From contig NZ_JAAMFM010000035.1 in assembly GCF_013376105.1 (NCBI RefSeq), positions 1-43,911 of the forward strand: 43,911 nt of DNA, given 5' to 3'. Under the pieces are notes generated by a model. The model had not been told where the DNA came from. It saw nothing but the letters and a program-made list of their open reading frames with translations, and searched no databases. How positions within the stretch are numbered: the first letter of the stretch is position 1; the number at the start of each line of letters is the position of its first letter. Below, piece after piece: positions 8,274-22,374 of this stretch. Source of the DNA: Arthrobacter wenxiniae (GTDB lineage Bacteria; Actinomycetota; Actinomycetes; Actinomycetales; Micrococcaceae). A program made the position numbers and the translations under genes.

Positions 8274-8804
8274 TTACTGCCCGGCCGTGACCACGATGTG
8301 GCGGCCGGGACCTTCGCCCTCGGACTCGGATTCCAGGCCGAGTTCGGCAATGGCATCGTGGACGATCTTCCGCTCGTAGGGCCCCATGGGTTCCAGCGCC
8401 ACGGATGTGCTTCCAGCCTCGATTCGTTCGGCCGCATCCTTCGCCATCCGCGTCAGCTCGACAGCGCGCTGCTCGCGGTATCCGGCAATGTCCAGGACCA
8501 GGCGCGAACGGTTGTCCGTGGCCGACAGGACGCTGAGCCGGGTAAGTTCCTGGAGCGCGTCCAGCACTTCCCCGTCGCGCCCCACCAATTCCTGGAGGGC
8601 ATCCGATTCCCCATCCGAGATGATGGAGATGTAGGTCCGCCCGTTCCGGACCTCAATGTCGATGTCGCCGTCAATGTCGGCGATGTCCAGCAGCTCTTCC
8701 AGGTAGTCCGCCGCGATGTCGCCCTCTTCCTCGAGGCGGCCGGCCCCGGAGGAATCGTCCTGGACATGCGTTTCTTCGGCGGCAATGTCAGTTTCAGCAG
8801 GCAT
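8274..8804 (-). CDS. khpB: RNA-binding protein KhpB (Jag/EloR)
   Basis: This is a KH- and R3H-domain RNA-binding protein, implicated in cell elongation control in Gram-positive bacteria. The first 45 residues are acidic and low in complexity; the Jag_N domain of Firmicutes homologues is absent, as is usual in actinobacteria. A KH-type segment follows, with SDALQELVGRDGEVLDALQ near residues 70-90. The C-terminal R3H domain contains RLVLDIAGYREQR and LEPMGPYERKIVHDAI. Its ATG shares a base with the yidC stop codon (TAATG), indicating translational coupling with the membrane insertase. Confidence 0.94.
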   Translation of the reverse strand: MPAETDIAAEETHVQDDSSGAGRLEEEGDIAADYLEELLDIADIDGDIDIEVRNGRTYISIISDGESDALQELVGRDGEVLDALQELTRLSVLSATDNRSRLVLDIAGYREQRAVELTRMAKDAAERIEAGSTSVALEPMGPYERKIVHDAIAELGLESESEGEGPGRHIVVTAGQ

Positions 8805-9766
8805 TATTTCTTCTTCCTGTTCTTGCGTTGTGGCTGGCTGCGCTGGCCCTTGGGCTCCGGGACTTCTTCCACTTCAGGGACTATGGCCTTCTTCGAGGCC
8901 CCCAGCAGCGGAAGGCCCTTGGCCTCGCGGCGCTTCTGGTACTCCTTATACGCGGGAGAGCCGGGCGTGGGCATGCGTCGGATGACGAAGAACTGCTGTC
9001 CCATGGTCCAGATGTTGGTGGTGGTCCAGTAAATCAGCACACCGATGGGGAAGTTCACGCCGCCAATTCCGAAGACCAGCGGCAGCACGTACAGCATCAT
9101 CTTCTGCTGCTTCATGAACGGCCCCTGCATGGCCTCTTCGGACATGTTCTTGGACATGATCTGCTTCTGCGTGATGAACTGCGACGCAATCATGGCAATG
9201 ATCATGATCAGGGACAGCACCACCACGGCAACGGAAAGGTCTCCGCCCTGGAGCTGGGGCAGGAAGGCCGCCGAGAGCGGGGCCCCAAAGATGGTGGCGT
9301 GGTCAAACTGCGCCACCTGGGCGTGGCTCATCCCGCCAATCCCCTTGCTTTCGGCATTGGCCTTGGCCACGCCTGAAAGCACCCGGAAGAGGGAGAAGAA
9401 GAACGGCATTTGGATCAGCATGGGCAGGCAGGCCGAGAACGGGTTGGTGCCGTGCTCCTTGTAGAGCGCCATTTGTTCCTGCGCCATCGCCTGGCGGGAA
9501 AGCTGGTCGGTCTTGCCCTTGTATTTGGCCTGGAGCTTCTTCATGTCCGGCTGCAGCGCCTGCATCCCGCGCTGTGCCTTGATTTGCTTGACAAAGACGG
9601 GGATGAGTGCGGCCCGGATCACGAGCACCAGGCCGATGATGGAAAGGGTCCAGGTGATGCCGGATGCTGCGGGCAGCCCGATGAAGGTCAGGGCGTCATG
9701 GAACAGCACCATGATCATTGACACGAGCCACTCGAAGGGCGTCAGAATCGTCTGGAGGAAATCCAT
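8804..9766 (-). CDS. yidC: Membrane protein insertase YidC
   Basis: YidC inserts proteins into the cytoplasmic membrane, alone or with SecYEG. The protein has a short N-terminus without the Gram-negative periplasmic domain. Membrane segments lie near residues 10-30 and 38-60, and others follow TNPFSACLPMLIQMPFFFSL. The conserved arginine of the hydrophilic groove is in LVIRAALIPVF (residue 51). A long cytoplasmic coiled region (QALQPDMKKLQAKYKGKTDQ) lies between TM2 and TM3. The C-terminal tail is strongly basic, which is typical of ribosome-binding YidC forms. Length is 320 residues. It lies in the usual rpmH-rnpA-yidD-yidC-khpB order. Confidence 0.96.
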   Translation of the reverse strand: MDFLQTILTPFEWLVSMIMVLFHDALTFIGLPAASGITWTLSIIGLVLVIRAALIPVFVKQIKAQRGMQALQPDMKKLQAKYKGKTDQLSRQAMAQEQMALYKEHGTNPFSACLPMLIQMPFFFSLFRVLSGVAKANAESKGIGGMSHAQVAQFDHATIFGAPLSAAFLPQLQGGDLSVAVVVLSLIMIIAMIASQFITQKQIMSKNMSEEAMQGPFMKQQKMMLYVLPLVFGIGGVNFPIGVLIYWTTTNIWTMGQQFFVIRRMPTPGSPAYKEYQKRREAKGLPLLGASKKAIVPEVEEVPEPKGQRSQPQRKNRKKK

Positions 9767-9775
9767 ATTTCTTTT

Positions 9776-10180
9776 CTATTCTCCTGAAGCCGTCGGGCGG
9801 CTTGGTGTCTCCGCCTGAACCGCCAGAAAGTAGTCGGGATGGTTCAGTTGGACAATGAGGGGGACCGCGGACGGATCATCCCAGTGGACGTGAGCCGGGG
9901 CGGGCACCGGATCGAGGCCGCCGGCATTCCAGGGATGGCACCGCAGGATGCGGCGTGCCGCGTACCAGCTGCCCTTGACTGCGCCATGAACGGTTACCGC
10001 CTCCAGGGCGTAGGCCGAACATGATGGAAAAAACCGGCACACCTGCCCGTAAGCGGGTGAGATGAAGCGCCGGTAGGTTTTCAGGACAGCAATCAGGATG
10101 TTGCCGGGAAGGTGCCACAGGAACAGCCCGGCAACGGACAGCTGATCGAGTGTGCGACGTTCAAGGCTGGCTTGTGTCAC
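9776..10180 (-). CDS. yidD: Membrane protein insertion efficiency factor YidD
   Basis: YidD is a small membrane-associated protein that aids YidC-dependent insertion. The family core is evident: LKTYRRFISPAYGQVCRFFP, then SCSAYALEAVTVHGAVKGSW and RRILRCHPWNAGGLDPVP. The GTG at 10180 is preferred because AAGGAGGAG lies at good spacing and it clears the rnpA stop by 22 bp. An upstream in-frame ATG at 10321 would overlap rnpA by about 120 bp and lacks family similarity. Length is then 134 residues, with a modest C-terminal extension. Confidence 0.92.
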   Translation of the reverse strand: MTQASLERRTLDQLSVAGLFLWHLPGNILIAVLKTYRRFISPAYGQVCRFFPSCSAYALEAVTVHGAVKGSWYAARRILRCHPWNAGGLDPVPAPAHVHWDDPSAVPLIVQLNHPDYFLAVQAETPSRPTASGE

Positions 10181-10202
10181 AGGCACCTCCTCCTTCAATC
10201 CG

Positions 10203-10613
10203 TCAGGCCTCGTCCACTGCGGCAGCGGTGTCCGGCCGGCCGGCGTCAACCGGCGGTTCCACAGTTTGTCCCGGTATCCGGGAAACAACCTTGGAAAATG
10301 CCCTTTGGTAATCATTGACAAGTTCCCCCCAGGAGGCTGTGGCGGCGGGGGCCAGGGCCCTCACCACAACGTTTACCCCATGGGGATGGCGGCGAACAGT
10401 CTCAACGGCTATTTCCCTTAGTCTCCTCTTAACGAGGTTTCGGGTCACAGCGTTCCCAATGGCCTTCGACACGATGAACCCCACCTGGCTGGGCTCGTCG
10501 GGCAAAGTTGACACCACATATAAGACTACGTTCCGGCGTCCGCAACGGACGCCGGAACGTACAGTATGTGAGAAGGCAGCGGATGTCCGCATTCTGTTTC
10601 TGGTGGCCAGCAC
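10203..10613 (-). CDS. rnpA: Ribonuclease P protein component RnpA
   Basis: RnpA is the protein subunit of RNase P and helps the catalytic RNA cleave 5' leaders from pre-tRNA. The start MLATRNRMRTSAAFSHTVR and the RNR-type motif NAVTRNLVKRRLREI are diagnostic. VGFIVSKAIGNAV is the conserved strand before the RNR helix. The C-terminal 25 residues are a non-conserved acidic tail. It is 136 residues long and lies between rpmH and yidD, the near-universal bacterial arrangement. Confidence 0.96.
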   Translation of the reverse strand: MLATRNRMRTSAAFSHTVRSGVRCGRRNVVLYVVSTLPDEPSQVGFIVSKAIGNAVTRNLVKRRLREIAVETVRRHPHGVNVVVRALAPAATASWGELVNDYQRAFSKVVSRIPGQTVEPPVDAGRPDTAAAVDEA

Positions 10614-10669
10614 CCTGCGATCAACCGCTGCTTCCCTAAGGCTCGACGGATCGTCAAGCAGTTATTGGT

Positions 10670-10807
10670 TTAGGCCGACAGCTCGACGCGACCCTTGCCA
10701 CGGCGGGCGGCCAAAATGGCGCGTCCGGCGCGGGTGCGCATGCGAAGGCGGAAGCCGTGCTTCTTGGCACGACGGCGGTTGTTCGGCTGAAAAGTCCGCT
10801 TGCTCAC
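10670..10807 (-). CDS. rpmH: 50S ribosomal protein L34
   Basis: L34 is a small, very basic large-subunit protein. The 45-residue sequence begins [20 protein letters not shown] after the GTG at 10807 and continues [15 protein letters not shown]. An in-frame ATG far upstream (10900) is rejected because L34 has no such extension and the sequence between is unlike it. The gene reads away from the origin and starts the rpmH-rnpA-yidD-yidC-khpB-rsmG series. Confidence 0.97.
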   Translation of the reverse strand: MSKRTFQPNNRRRAKKHGFRLRMRTRAGRAILAARRGKGRVELSA

Positions 10808-11071
10808 GGTGATTACTCCAAGACAATCTAAAGATGCGCCTTGCCCGAAGCTAAGTAAAGGGAAGAACAGGCCGACGCTAAGTTTGTGGATGCCCGCCAT
10901 TTCCTCCTTCGTTCAAGGAGTCGCGCCGGAGCGCAAAGCAGACACATGGGACTTCACAACGTTAGGTCATGGCAGCACTGCTAGTCAAACCGCCGACGCT
11001 TCCTGGGCTTCTGTTTTGCGCGCCACTTCCCGGAGAGTGCTGGTGCAGCAGCCGGCGCCTGTGCACCGCCC

Positions 11072-11231
11072 CGTGGATAACCCGTGGATAAACTGTGCGG
11101 ACAGGGGTCCCCTGCGCCCACCCGTGTGACATTTATCCACAACCCCTTTTCCTCGCTATCTTCTGGCCTTTTCATCCCTTAGGCTAGGCCCGTGGCAGGT
11201 TATCCACGGCTGTGAATAACTCTGTGGATGA
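11072..11231. promoter_or_regulatory. oriC: DnaA-box array upstream of dnaA
   Basis: The 550-bp rpmH-dnaA gap contains six DnaA-box-like nonamers. The perfect TTATCCACA is at 11133-11141. One-mismatch copies are at 11072-11080, 11083-11091, 11200-11208, 11211-11219 and 11223-11231. They would allow DnaA autoregulation of dnaA and may form half of a bipartite origin. Nothing else identifiable lies between rpmH and dnaA. Confidence 0.8.
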
Positions 11232-11357
11232 CGATGCCTGGTTCATCCCCTCCGGGGCCGGAAGCAACCGGCAGTGTAAGGGAAGTCACGCAGGCACGAT
11301 TGCGCAAATACGAGATTCCGGCGGCACGACCCGCCGGCAGTGAAGGTGGAACAGTCA

Positions 11358-12794
11358 ATGAGCACTGAGGAAATCAATGACGTTGGTAGTTCCTGGCGCC
11401 GGGTCATCCGCATTCTGGAACAGGATGAACGGGTGTCACCGCGGCAGCGGGGCTTCGTTGTCCTCACGCAGCCGCAGGGGCTCATTGGAAACACACTGCT
11501 GGTGGCCGTCCCCAACGAACTGACCCGTGAGGTCCTGCAGACACAGCTCAACAAGGCCTTGGTTGACGCGCTGCGGCAGGTTTTTCCCGACGAAATCAGC
11601 TGTGCATTCAGTGTCAACGCCGACTTGGTTCCCCCTGCCAAGGAGGACGAGGCGGTCCCGGCACCCGCACCCGTCCGGCCCGAGCGGATTGAACGCAACG
11701 AGCCTGGCGAAATCGCCTCAAAACCGTCGCCGATGCTCCCCAGCACGTCCCAGGAATTCGGCCGCCTCAATCCGAAATACATCTTTGACTCCTTTGTGAT
11801 CGGAGCGTCCAACCGCTTCGCCCATGCGGCCGCAGTGGCCGTGGCCGAAGCACCGGCCAAGGCGTACAACCCGCTGTTCATCTACGGCGACTCGGGACTG
11901 GGCAAGACCCACCTCCTCCATGCCATTGGCCACTACGCCCGCCGCCTCTACACGGGCATCCGCGTCCGGTACGTCAATTCGGAGGAGTTCACCAACGACT
12001 TCATCAACTCCATCCGCGACGATGAAGGTGCCAGCTTCAAGCAGCTGTACAGGAACGTAGACATCCTCTTGATCGATGACATCCAGTTTTTGGCCAACAA
12101 GGATGCCACCCAGGAGGAGTTCTTCCACACCTTCAACGCGCTGCATAACCACAACAAGCAGGTGGTCATCACCTCGGACCTGCCACCCAAGCGGCTGCAG
12201 GGCTTTGAGGAACGCATGCGCTCACGGTTTGAATGGGGCCTGCTCACGGACGTCCAGCCGCCGGAACTGGAAACCCGCATTGCGATCCTGCGCAAGAAGG
12301 CCATCGGCGAGGGGCTCTCCGCCCCCGACGACGCACTCGAGTACATTGCCTCCAAGATCTCCACCAACATCCGCGAGCTTGAAGGGGCACTGATCCGAGT
12401 GACTGCGTTCGCCAGCCTGAACCGCCAACCGGTGGACGTGGGCCTGGCTGAAATGGTCCTCAAGGACTTGATCACCGACGACGGCGCCCAGGAGATCACG
12501 TCGACGTCGATCCTGGGGCAGACGGCAGCCTACTTCAACATTTCCATGGAAGAACTGTGCAGCAAGTCCCGCACCCGGACGCTGGTTACCGCCCGCCAGA
12601 TTGCCATGTACCTGTGCCGTGAGTTGACGGACATGTCCCTGCCCAAGATCGGCCAGGAATTCGGCGGCCGCGACCACACCACGGTGATCCACGCCGACCG
12701 CAAGATCCGGGAGCTCATGGCAGAGCGTCGGGCCATCTACAACCAGGTGACCGAACTGACCAACAAGATCAAGCAGCAGCAGCGGGAAGGGTGA
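11358..12794 (+). CDS. dnaA: Chromosomal replication initiator DnaA
   Basis: DnaA binds DnaA boxes, melts the origin and loads the helicase. Domain I (SSWRRVIRILEQD) comes first, followed by a Pro/Ala/Glu-rich domain II around residues 92-130. The AAA+ domain III has Walker A GDSGLGKT at 177-184, and Walker B is LLIDDIQFLANKD. The C-terminal domain IV carries the signature FGGRDHTTVIHADRKI, which contacts the box. ATG 11358 is chosen, with AAGGTGG upstream; a GTG at 11340 would add six residues. At 478 residues it is typical. DnaA-box clusters flank it on both sides. Confidence 0.97.
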   Translation: MSTEEINDVGSSWRRVIRILEQDERVSPRQRGFVVLTQPQGLIGNTLLVAVPNELTREVLQTQLNKALVDALRQVFPDEISCAFSVNADLVPPAKEDEAVPAPAPVRPERIERNEPGEIASKPSPMLPSTSQEFGRLNPKYIFDSFVIGASNRFAHAAAVAVAEAPAKAYNPLFIYGDSGLGKTHLLHAIGHYARRLYTGIRVRYVNSEEFTNDFINSIRDDEGASFKQLYRNVDILLIDDIQFLANKDATQEEFFHTFNALHNHNKQVVITSDLPPKRLQGFEERMRSRFEWGLLTDVQPPELETRIAILRKKAIGEGLSAPDDALEYIASKISTNIRELEGALIRVTAFASLNRQPVDVGLAEMVLKDLITDDGAQEITSTSILGQTAAYFNISMEELCSKSRTRTLVTARQIAMYLCRELTDMSLPKIGQEFGGRDHTTVIHADRKIRELMAERRAIYNQVTELTNKIKQQQREG

Positions 12795-12835
12795 GGACCG
12801 CTGCGCGGGCGCAAGAATCTTCACTAATTAACAGC

Positions 12836-13090
12836 TGTGGATAAGCCTGTGGATAGTTAAGTGCACAACCAGCATTTCCCTGCGCATAACTACCCTGCCC
12901 CCTGTGGATCCCTTAGTAGGTGCGGAAAGTTCTCCACCGCCGCCCACAGCCGCAAGCGGGCTGGCCCCACACCTTGTGCACAGGGCACATTCCCGGAATC
13001 GCGCAGCCCAGGCAGGTTACCCACAGTATCCACAGGACTTACTAACACTACGAATCCTAAGAATTCTTCGTTTCAAACAACATTTTCCTT
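12836..13090. other. oriC: Probable replication origin between dnaA and dnaN
   Basis: The 471-bp dnaA-dnaN gap holds DnaA-box-like nonamers. TGTGGATAA at 12836-12844 is perfect. One-mismatch copies are at 12848-12856, 12974-12982, 13017-13025 and 13026-13034, with a weaker one at 12903-12911. They are followed by an AT-rich segment, 13041-13090, counted by hand at 32% GC, a candidate DNA-unwinding element. In actinobacteria the origin normally lies between dnaA and dnaN. No gene is seen here. Confidence 0.82.
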
Positions 13091-13265
13091 TCCCTTCCCC
13101 AGACCGGCAGGACGGGCTCCGGGCAATGTCCGCCTCGGCTGGTCAAGGGGCTAAGCTGTCTGCAAGCATGTAATTTCACAATGGCAACACCGGCGCCCAT
13201 CCAGCCCGTCCTTTGCCACCACCGGCACCACACACTTTTCGCATGATGAAAGGCGGCACCCTTCC

Positions 13266-14390
13266 GTGAAGTTCCGAGTCGAACGGGATGTTCTGACCGA
13301 AGCAGTCAGCTGGGCCGCACGTTCCTTGTCACCCAGGCCGCCCGTGCCGGTGCTGTCCGGGCTACTTCTCAAGGCGGAAGCAGGGACCCTCAGCCTGGCC
13401 AGCTTTGACTACGAAATTTCAGCCCGGCTGGAAATTGCCGCGGACATTGCCGAGGAAGGCACCATCCTGGTCTCCGGCCGCCTGCTGGCGGACATCTGCC
13501 GCAGCCTGCCTACCGCTCCGGTAGACGTTGAAACCGACGCTTCCAAGGTGACACTGACCTGCCGGAGCAGCCGGTTCCACCTGGCCACCATGCCCGTCAA
13601 CGACTACCCGGAACTGCCGGCCCTGCCCGAACTGAGCGGGACCATAGACGGCGAAGCCTTCGCCCAGGCCGTGTCCCAGGTCATCATTGCCTCGAGCAGG
13701 GACGACACCCTCCCCATCCTGACCGGCGTCAAGATGGAAATTGAAGGCGATCTCATCACCTTGCTCGCCACCGACCGCTACCGGCTCGCCTTGCGGGAAG
13801 TCCGTTGGCACCCGACCACGCCCGGAATCTCCACAGGTGTCCTGGTCAAGGCCAAGACCCTTAGCGAAGTCGCAAAGACGCTGGGTGGTTCGGGAAACAT
13901 CAACATCGCGTTGTCGGACAACAGCGAATTGATTGGTTTTGAAAGCGGCGGCCGCCGCACCACGTCCCTGCTGGTCGATGGCGACTACCCCAAGATCCGT
14001 TCGCTCTTCCCGGAAAACACCCCGATTCACGCGACGGTGGAAACCACCTCGCTGGCCGAGGCGGTCCGCCGGGTGTCCCTCGTTGCGGAACGGAACACTC
14101 CGGTCCGCCTGATGTTCAGCGACGGCCAACTGACCTTGGATGCCGGAACCGGCGAGGACGCGCAGGCCTCGGAAAACCTTGAAGCCTCCCTGGTCGGTGA
14201 AGACATCACGGTGGCCTTTAATCCCCACTACCTCAGCGAGGGCCTGAACGCGTTTGACAGCAAATACGTCCGGTTCTCCTTTACCTCCGCCCCCAAACCG
14301 GCGATGCTCACGGCCCAGGACGACCTTGACGGGGAAAACAGCGATGACTACCGCTACCTTGTCATGCCCGTGAGGCTGCCAAACCAATAG
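13266..14390 (+). CDS. dnaN: DNA polymerase III beta sliding clamp
   Basis: The clamp encircles DNA and tethers polymerase and repair factors. Translation starts at GTG 13266 with KFRVERDVLTEAVSWAARSL. The three repeated clamp domains are visible: the first up to about residue 115, the second around TLPILTGVKMEIEGDLITLL, the third ending YRYLVMPVRLPNQ, whose C-terminal MPVRL is the family hallmark at the hydrophobic partner-binding pocket. The length of 374 residues is usual for actinobacteria. It follows the origin and precedes gnd. Confidence 0.97.
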   Translation: MKFRVERDVLTEAVSWAARSLSPRPPVPVLSGLLLKAEAGTLSLASFDYEISARLEIAADIAEEGTILVSGRLLADICRSLPTAPVDVETDASKVTLTCRSSRFHLATMPVNDYPELPALPELSGTIDGEAFAQAVSQVIIASSRDDTLPILTGVKMEIEGDLITLLATDRYRLALREVRWHPTTPGISTGVLVKAKTLSEVAKTLGGSGNINIALSDNSELIGFESGGRRTTSLLVDGDYPKIRSLFPENTPIHATVETTSLAEAVRRVSLVAERNTPVRLMFSDGQLTLDAGTGEDAQASENLEASLVGEDITVAFNPHYLSEGLNAFDSKYVRFSFTSAPKPAMLTAQDDLDGENSDDYRYLVMPVRLPNQ

Positions 14391-14437
14391 CGGTCCCGCT
14401 TTCGTTCCATCCCACCCAAGCAGAAAAGAGAAACGCC

Positions 14438-15325
14438 GTGCACGTCGGACTTGTCGGACTGGGAAAAATGGGCTTCAACATGCGGGCACGCCTGCGCGCG
14501 GCGGGCATTGAGGTCACCGGCTATGACCGCAACGCCGATGTGACGGACGTCCCCGACCTTGCCGGCCTGGTTGCCGCCGTCCCGGCGCCGCGGCTTGTCT
14601 GGGTCATGGTGCCCTCAGGGGAGATTACAGATTCAGTCATCACCGAACTGGCCGGGCACATGGACGCCGGAGACCTCATTGTTGACGGCGGCAACTCGCG
14701 CTTTACCGAGGACCAGCGGCACCGGGCCCAGCTGGCCGAGAAGTTGATAGGCTTCATGGACGTCGGCGTGTCCGGCGGTGTCTGGGGACTGAAGAACGGC
14801 TACGGCCTGATGGCCGGCGGCTCGGACGAGCATGTGGCGTGGGCCATGCCCATCCTTGATGTGCTGCGTCCGGAGGGGGACCGCGCGGACAGCTTCGTCC
14901 ACGTGGGTGACGTAGGTGCCGGGCACTACGCCAAGATGGTGCACAACGGCATCGAATACGGTCTCATGCAGGCCTACGCCGAAGGCTACGAACTGCTGTC
15001 CAAGAAGGAGATCATCAAGGACCTTCCCGGGACCTTCCGCGCCTGGCAGAAGGGCACCGTGGTCCGTTCGTGGCTGCTGGACCTGATGGTCAAGGCCCTG
15101 GACGAAGACCCGGGCCTGGTATCGATTGACGACTTCGTTGAAGACTCCGGCGAGGGGCGCTGGACAGTGGAAGAGGCCATCGCCAGCGCCGTGCCTGCCC
15201 CGGCCATCACGGCAGCGCTTTTTGCCCGCTTCTCCTCCCGTGAGGACAACTCCCCGGCCATGAGGATGGTCTCGGCCCTGCGCCACCAGTTTGGCGGCCA
15301 CGCCACCAAACCGGCAGGCTCCTGA
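14438..15325 (+). CDS. gnd: 6-phosphogluconate dehydrogenase, decarboxylating (short type)
   Basis: The enzyme oxidises 6-phosphogluconate to ribulose 5-phosphate and CO2 in the pentose phosphate pathway. The N-terminal Rossmann motif is GLVGLGKMGFNMRARL. The substrate-binding DGGNSRF, DVGVSGGVWGLKNGYGLM and the catalytic GHYAKMVHNGIEYGLMQAY blocks are intact. At 295 residues it is the short (YqeC/GndA-like) form, not the 470-residue one, and this form is often NAD-dependent. Translation begins at GTG 14438 after AAAAGAGAAA, a purine-rich site. Its place between dnaN and recF is conserved in actinobacteria. Confidence 0.94.
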   Translation: MHVGLVGLGKMGFNMRARLRAAGIEVTGYDRNADVTDVPDLAGLVAAVPAPRLVWVMVPSGEITDSVITELAGHMDAGDLIVDGGNSRFTEDQRHRAQLAEKLIGFMDVGVSGGVWGLKNGYGLMAGGSDEHVAWAMPILDVLRPEGDRADSFVHVGDVGAGHYAKMVHNGIEYGLMQAYAEGYELLSKKEIIKDLPGTFRAWQKGTVVRSWLLDLMVKALDEDPGLVSIDDFVEDSGEGRWTVEEAIASAVPAPAITAALFARFSSREDNSPAMRMVSALRHQFGGHATKPAGS

Positions 15326-15368
15326 ACCTCGCCTTCACAACAAGCACCTGCGAAGCCAAGCCGTACCC

Positions 15369-16622
15369 GTGTTCCTTGAACATCTTTCCCTGACCGATTT
15401 CCGCAGCTATGCGCAGGTCGACCTAGACCTTTCCCCCGGGGTCACCGTCCTGGTCGGTTCCAACGGGCTCGGCAAGACGAACCTGGTGGAGGCCATCGGC
15501 TACCTGTCCAGCCTTTCCTCGCACCGTGTCAGCTCCGACAGTCCGCTGCTGCGGTTGGGGACTGATCGGGCCCTGATCCGGGCCCAGCTGGTGAGGGGCT
15601 CCCAAAAGCTCGTGGTGGAGGTGGAAATCAATGCCGCCCGGGCCAATCGGGCCCGCATCAACAGGGCCAATCCGATCCGGGCCAGGGACGTGCTGGGACT
15701 GTGCCGCAGCGTGCTCTTTGCCCCGGAGGACCTGGCGCTGGTCAAGGGGGACCCGGCCAACCGGCGTCGTTTCCTGGACGAGCTGCTGGTGGTCCTGACG
15801 CCACAACACGCAGCCACCCGGCAGGACTACGACAAAGTCCTCAAGCAGCGCAACGCCCTCTTGAAGTCCGCGCGGGCGGCACACTTTTCCCGCAGCGGCG
15901 TCACCGTGAGCCAGCTGGCCACCCTTGAGGTATGGGACGCGCACCTGGCGGCGGCCGCCGCGAACCTCCTGGCGGCCAGGCTTGAACTGCTCACCATGCT
16001 GCGCCCGCACATGGCCGAGGCCTATGCCCGATTGACCGACGGCTCCAAGGTGTTGCGGGCCGCCTACCGCAGCAGTCTGGAGACGTCCCCGGATCCGGGG
16101 GACACGTACGACGCCGGCCCCCCCGACGCCGCTGTCCTTTTCCGGGCTCCTTCCGGCAGCGGGGAGGAGGAACTGTCGCTGTGCAGCGTGGCAGAGCTCA
16201 CCGCGAGGTATGTCGCTGCCCTGGCTGCTGCCCGCACCCGGGAACTGGAACGGGGCATGTCCCTGGTGGGGCCGCACCGCGACGAACTGGAACTGCTCCT
16301 GGGCGACGCGCCAGCGCGCGGATACGCTTCACACGGTGAGTCATGGTCGGTGGCGCTGTCCCTGAGGCTGGCGTCCTTCCACGTTCTGGGCGAGGATTCC
16401 CACATTCCGGGCAACCAGCCCATCCTCATCCTTGACGACGTGTTTGCCGAACTCGATGCGCAGCGCCGCAGGAAGCTGGCTGCCATGGTGGGCAGTGCCG
16501 AACAGGTCCTGGTGACGGCCGCCGTGGCCGCGGACATTCCCGAGGAACTGGCGGGCGCGCAGGTGCGGGTCATTCCCGGCGGCGTCCTTCCCTTGGGGGA
16601 AGGTGGTTCCGGTGGTGAATGA
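15369..16622 (+). CDS. recF: DNA replication and repair protein RecF
   Basis: RecF is an SMC-like ATPase that helps load RecA at gapped DNA. The Walker A GSNGLGKT is at residues 30-37. The Walker B and D-loop region LILDDVFAELDAQRR is near the C-terminus, and VGPHRDELEL is a conserved RecF block. GTG 15369 gives VFLEHLSLTDFRSY, the expected N-terminus; the longer in-frame start at 15291 would overlap gnd and is rejected. Length is 417 residues. Its end overlaps the start of the DUF721 gene by a few bases. Confidence 0.94.
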   Translation: MFLEHLSLTDFRSYAQVDLDLSPGVTVLVGSNGLGKTNLVEAIGYLSSLSSHRVSSDSPLLRLGTDRALIRAQLVRGSQKLVVEVEINAARANRARINRANPIRARDVLGLCRSVLFAPEDLALVKGDPANRRRFLDELLVVLTPQHAATRQDYDKVLKQRNALLKSARAAHFSRSGVTVSQLATLEVWDAHLAAAAANLLAARLELLTMLRPHMAEAYARLTDGSKVLRAAYRSSLETSPDPGDTYDAGPPDAAVLFRAPSGSGEEELSLCSVAELTARYVAALAAARTRELERGMSLVGPHRDELELLLGDAPARGYASHGESWSVALSLRLASFHVLGEDSHIPGNQPILILDDVFAELDAQRRRKLAAMVGSAEQVLVTAAVAADIPEELAGAQVRVIPGGVLPLGEGGSGGE

Positions 16623-17205
16623 CCCCTCCGGCGACAGCCGCGGGGGCGACGCAGGGGACGGGTGGCAACGCCGGCTGGGGCCGCCGGCCGCGGACCATGT
16701 CACCGAGGTGGATGCCGCGCAGGCCGCACTGAACCGGATGCGGACCATCGCCAAGAGCCGCGGTGAATTGCGGATTCCGCGCAGCCGCCTGGGGGCGAAG
16801 ACCGTGCCCAAGGCTAAGCGCGCGCCCTTTCTGGACGCGCCGGGCGGCGGGCGCGACCCACAGGGCCTGGGGCGTGTGGTGAGCCGGCTGGTATCCGACC
16901 GCGGCTGGAGTTCACCCCTGGCAGTCGGATCGGTCATGGCTCAGTGGGACACCCTGGTAGGGGCGGACATCGCCGCCCACTGCCGTCCGGAAAGCTTCGA
17001 GGTCACCACCTTGCACGTCCGTTGTGATTCCACGAGCTGGGCCACGCAGTTGAGGCTCCTCTCGTCGTCGCTCCTGGCCAAGTTTGACGCCGAGCTGGGC
17101 GCCGGCGTCGTGACCAGGATCCTTGTCCTGGGGCCGGCCGCCCCCAATTGGCGCAAGGGCTTCCGCAGCGTCAAGGGACGCGGCCCGCGCGACACCTACG
17201 GTTAG
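16615..17205 (+). CDS. DUF721 (DciA-like) protein
   Basis: The N-terminal half is low in complexity and charged. From about residue 95 it has the DUF721 fold: MAQWDTLVGADIAAHCRPES, then LHVRCDSTSWATQLRLL and the closing LGPAAPNWRKGFRSVKGRGP. DUF721 includes DciA, which loads the replicative helicase in bacteria without DnaC. The position next to dnaA, dnaN and recF supports a replication role here, by inference. GTG codons at 16603, 16612 and 16615 are all possible starts; 16615 overlaps the recF end by 8 bases. Confidence 0.88.
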   Translation: MNDPSGDSRGGDAGDGWQRRLGPPAADHVTEVDAAQAALNRMRTIAKSRGELRIPRSRLGAKTVPKAKRAPFLDAPGGGRDPQGLGRVVSRLVSDRGWSSPLAVGSVMAQWDTLVGADIAAHCRPESFEVTTLHVRCDSTSWATQLRLLSSSLLAKFDAELGAGVVTRILVLGPAAPNWRKGFRSVKGRGPRDTYG

Positions 17206-17307
17206 GGGCTCCGGCCCGGTCCCAACCGCCGGCACGGAATTGCCAGTTGCGCTGCAGGGCGTTTTAAACCCCCTTGGGCGTATGTCCCCTCATCCGGGGG
17301 CGAATGA

Positions 17308-19644
<2,337 letters not shown>

Positions 19645-19719
19645 GCTCACGGGAACCCGGCGTTCCCGCACGCGAATATTACGATCCAGGCATATGTTGG
19701 GAATGGAATTTAAAAGACT

Positions 19720-22370
<2,651 letters not shown>

Positions 22371-22374
<4 letters not shown>

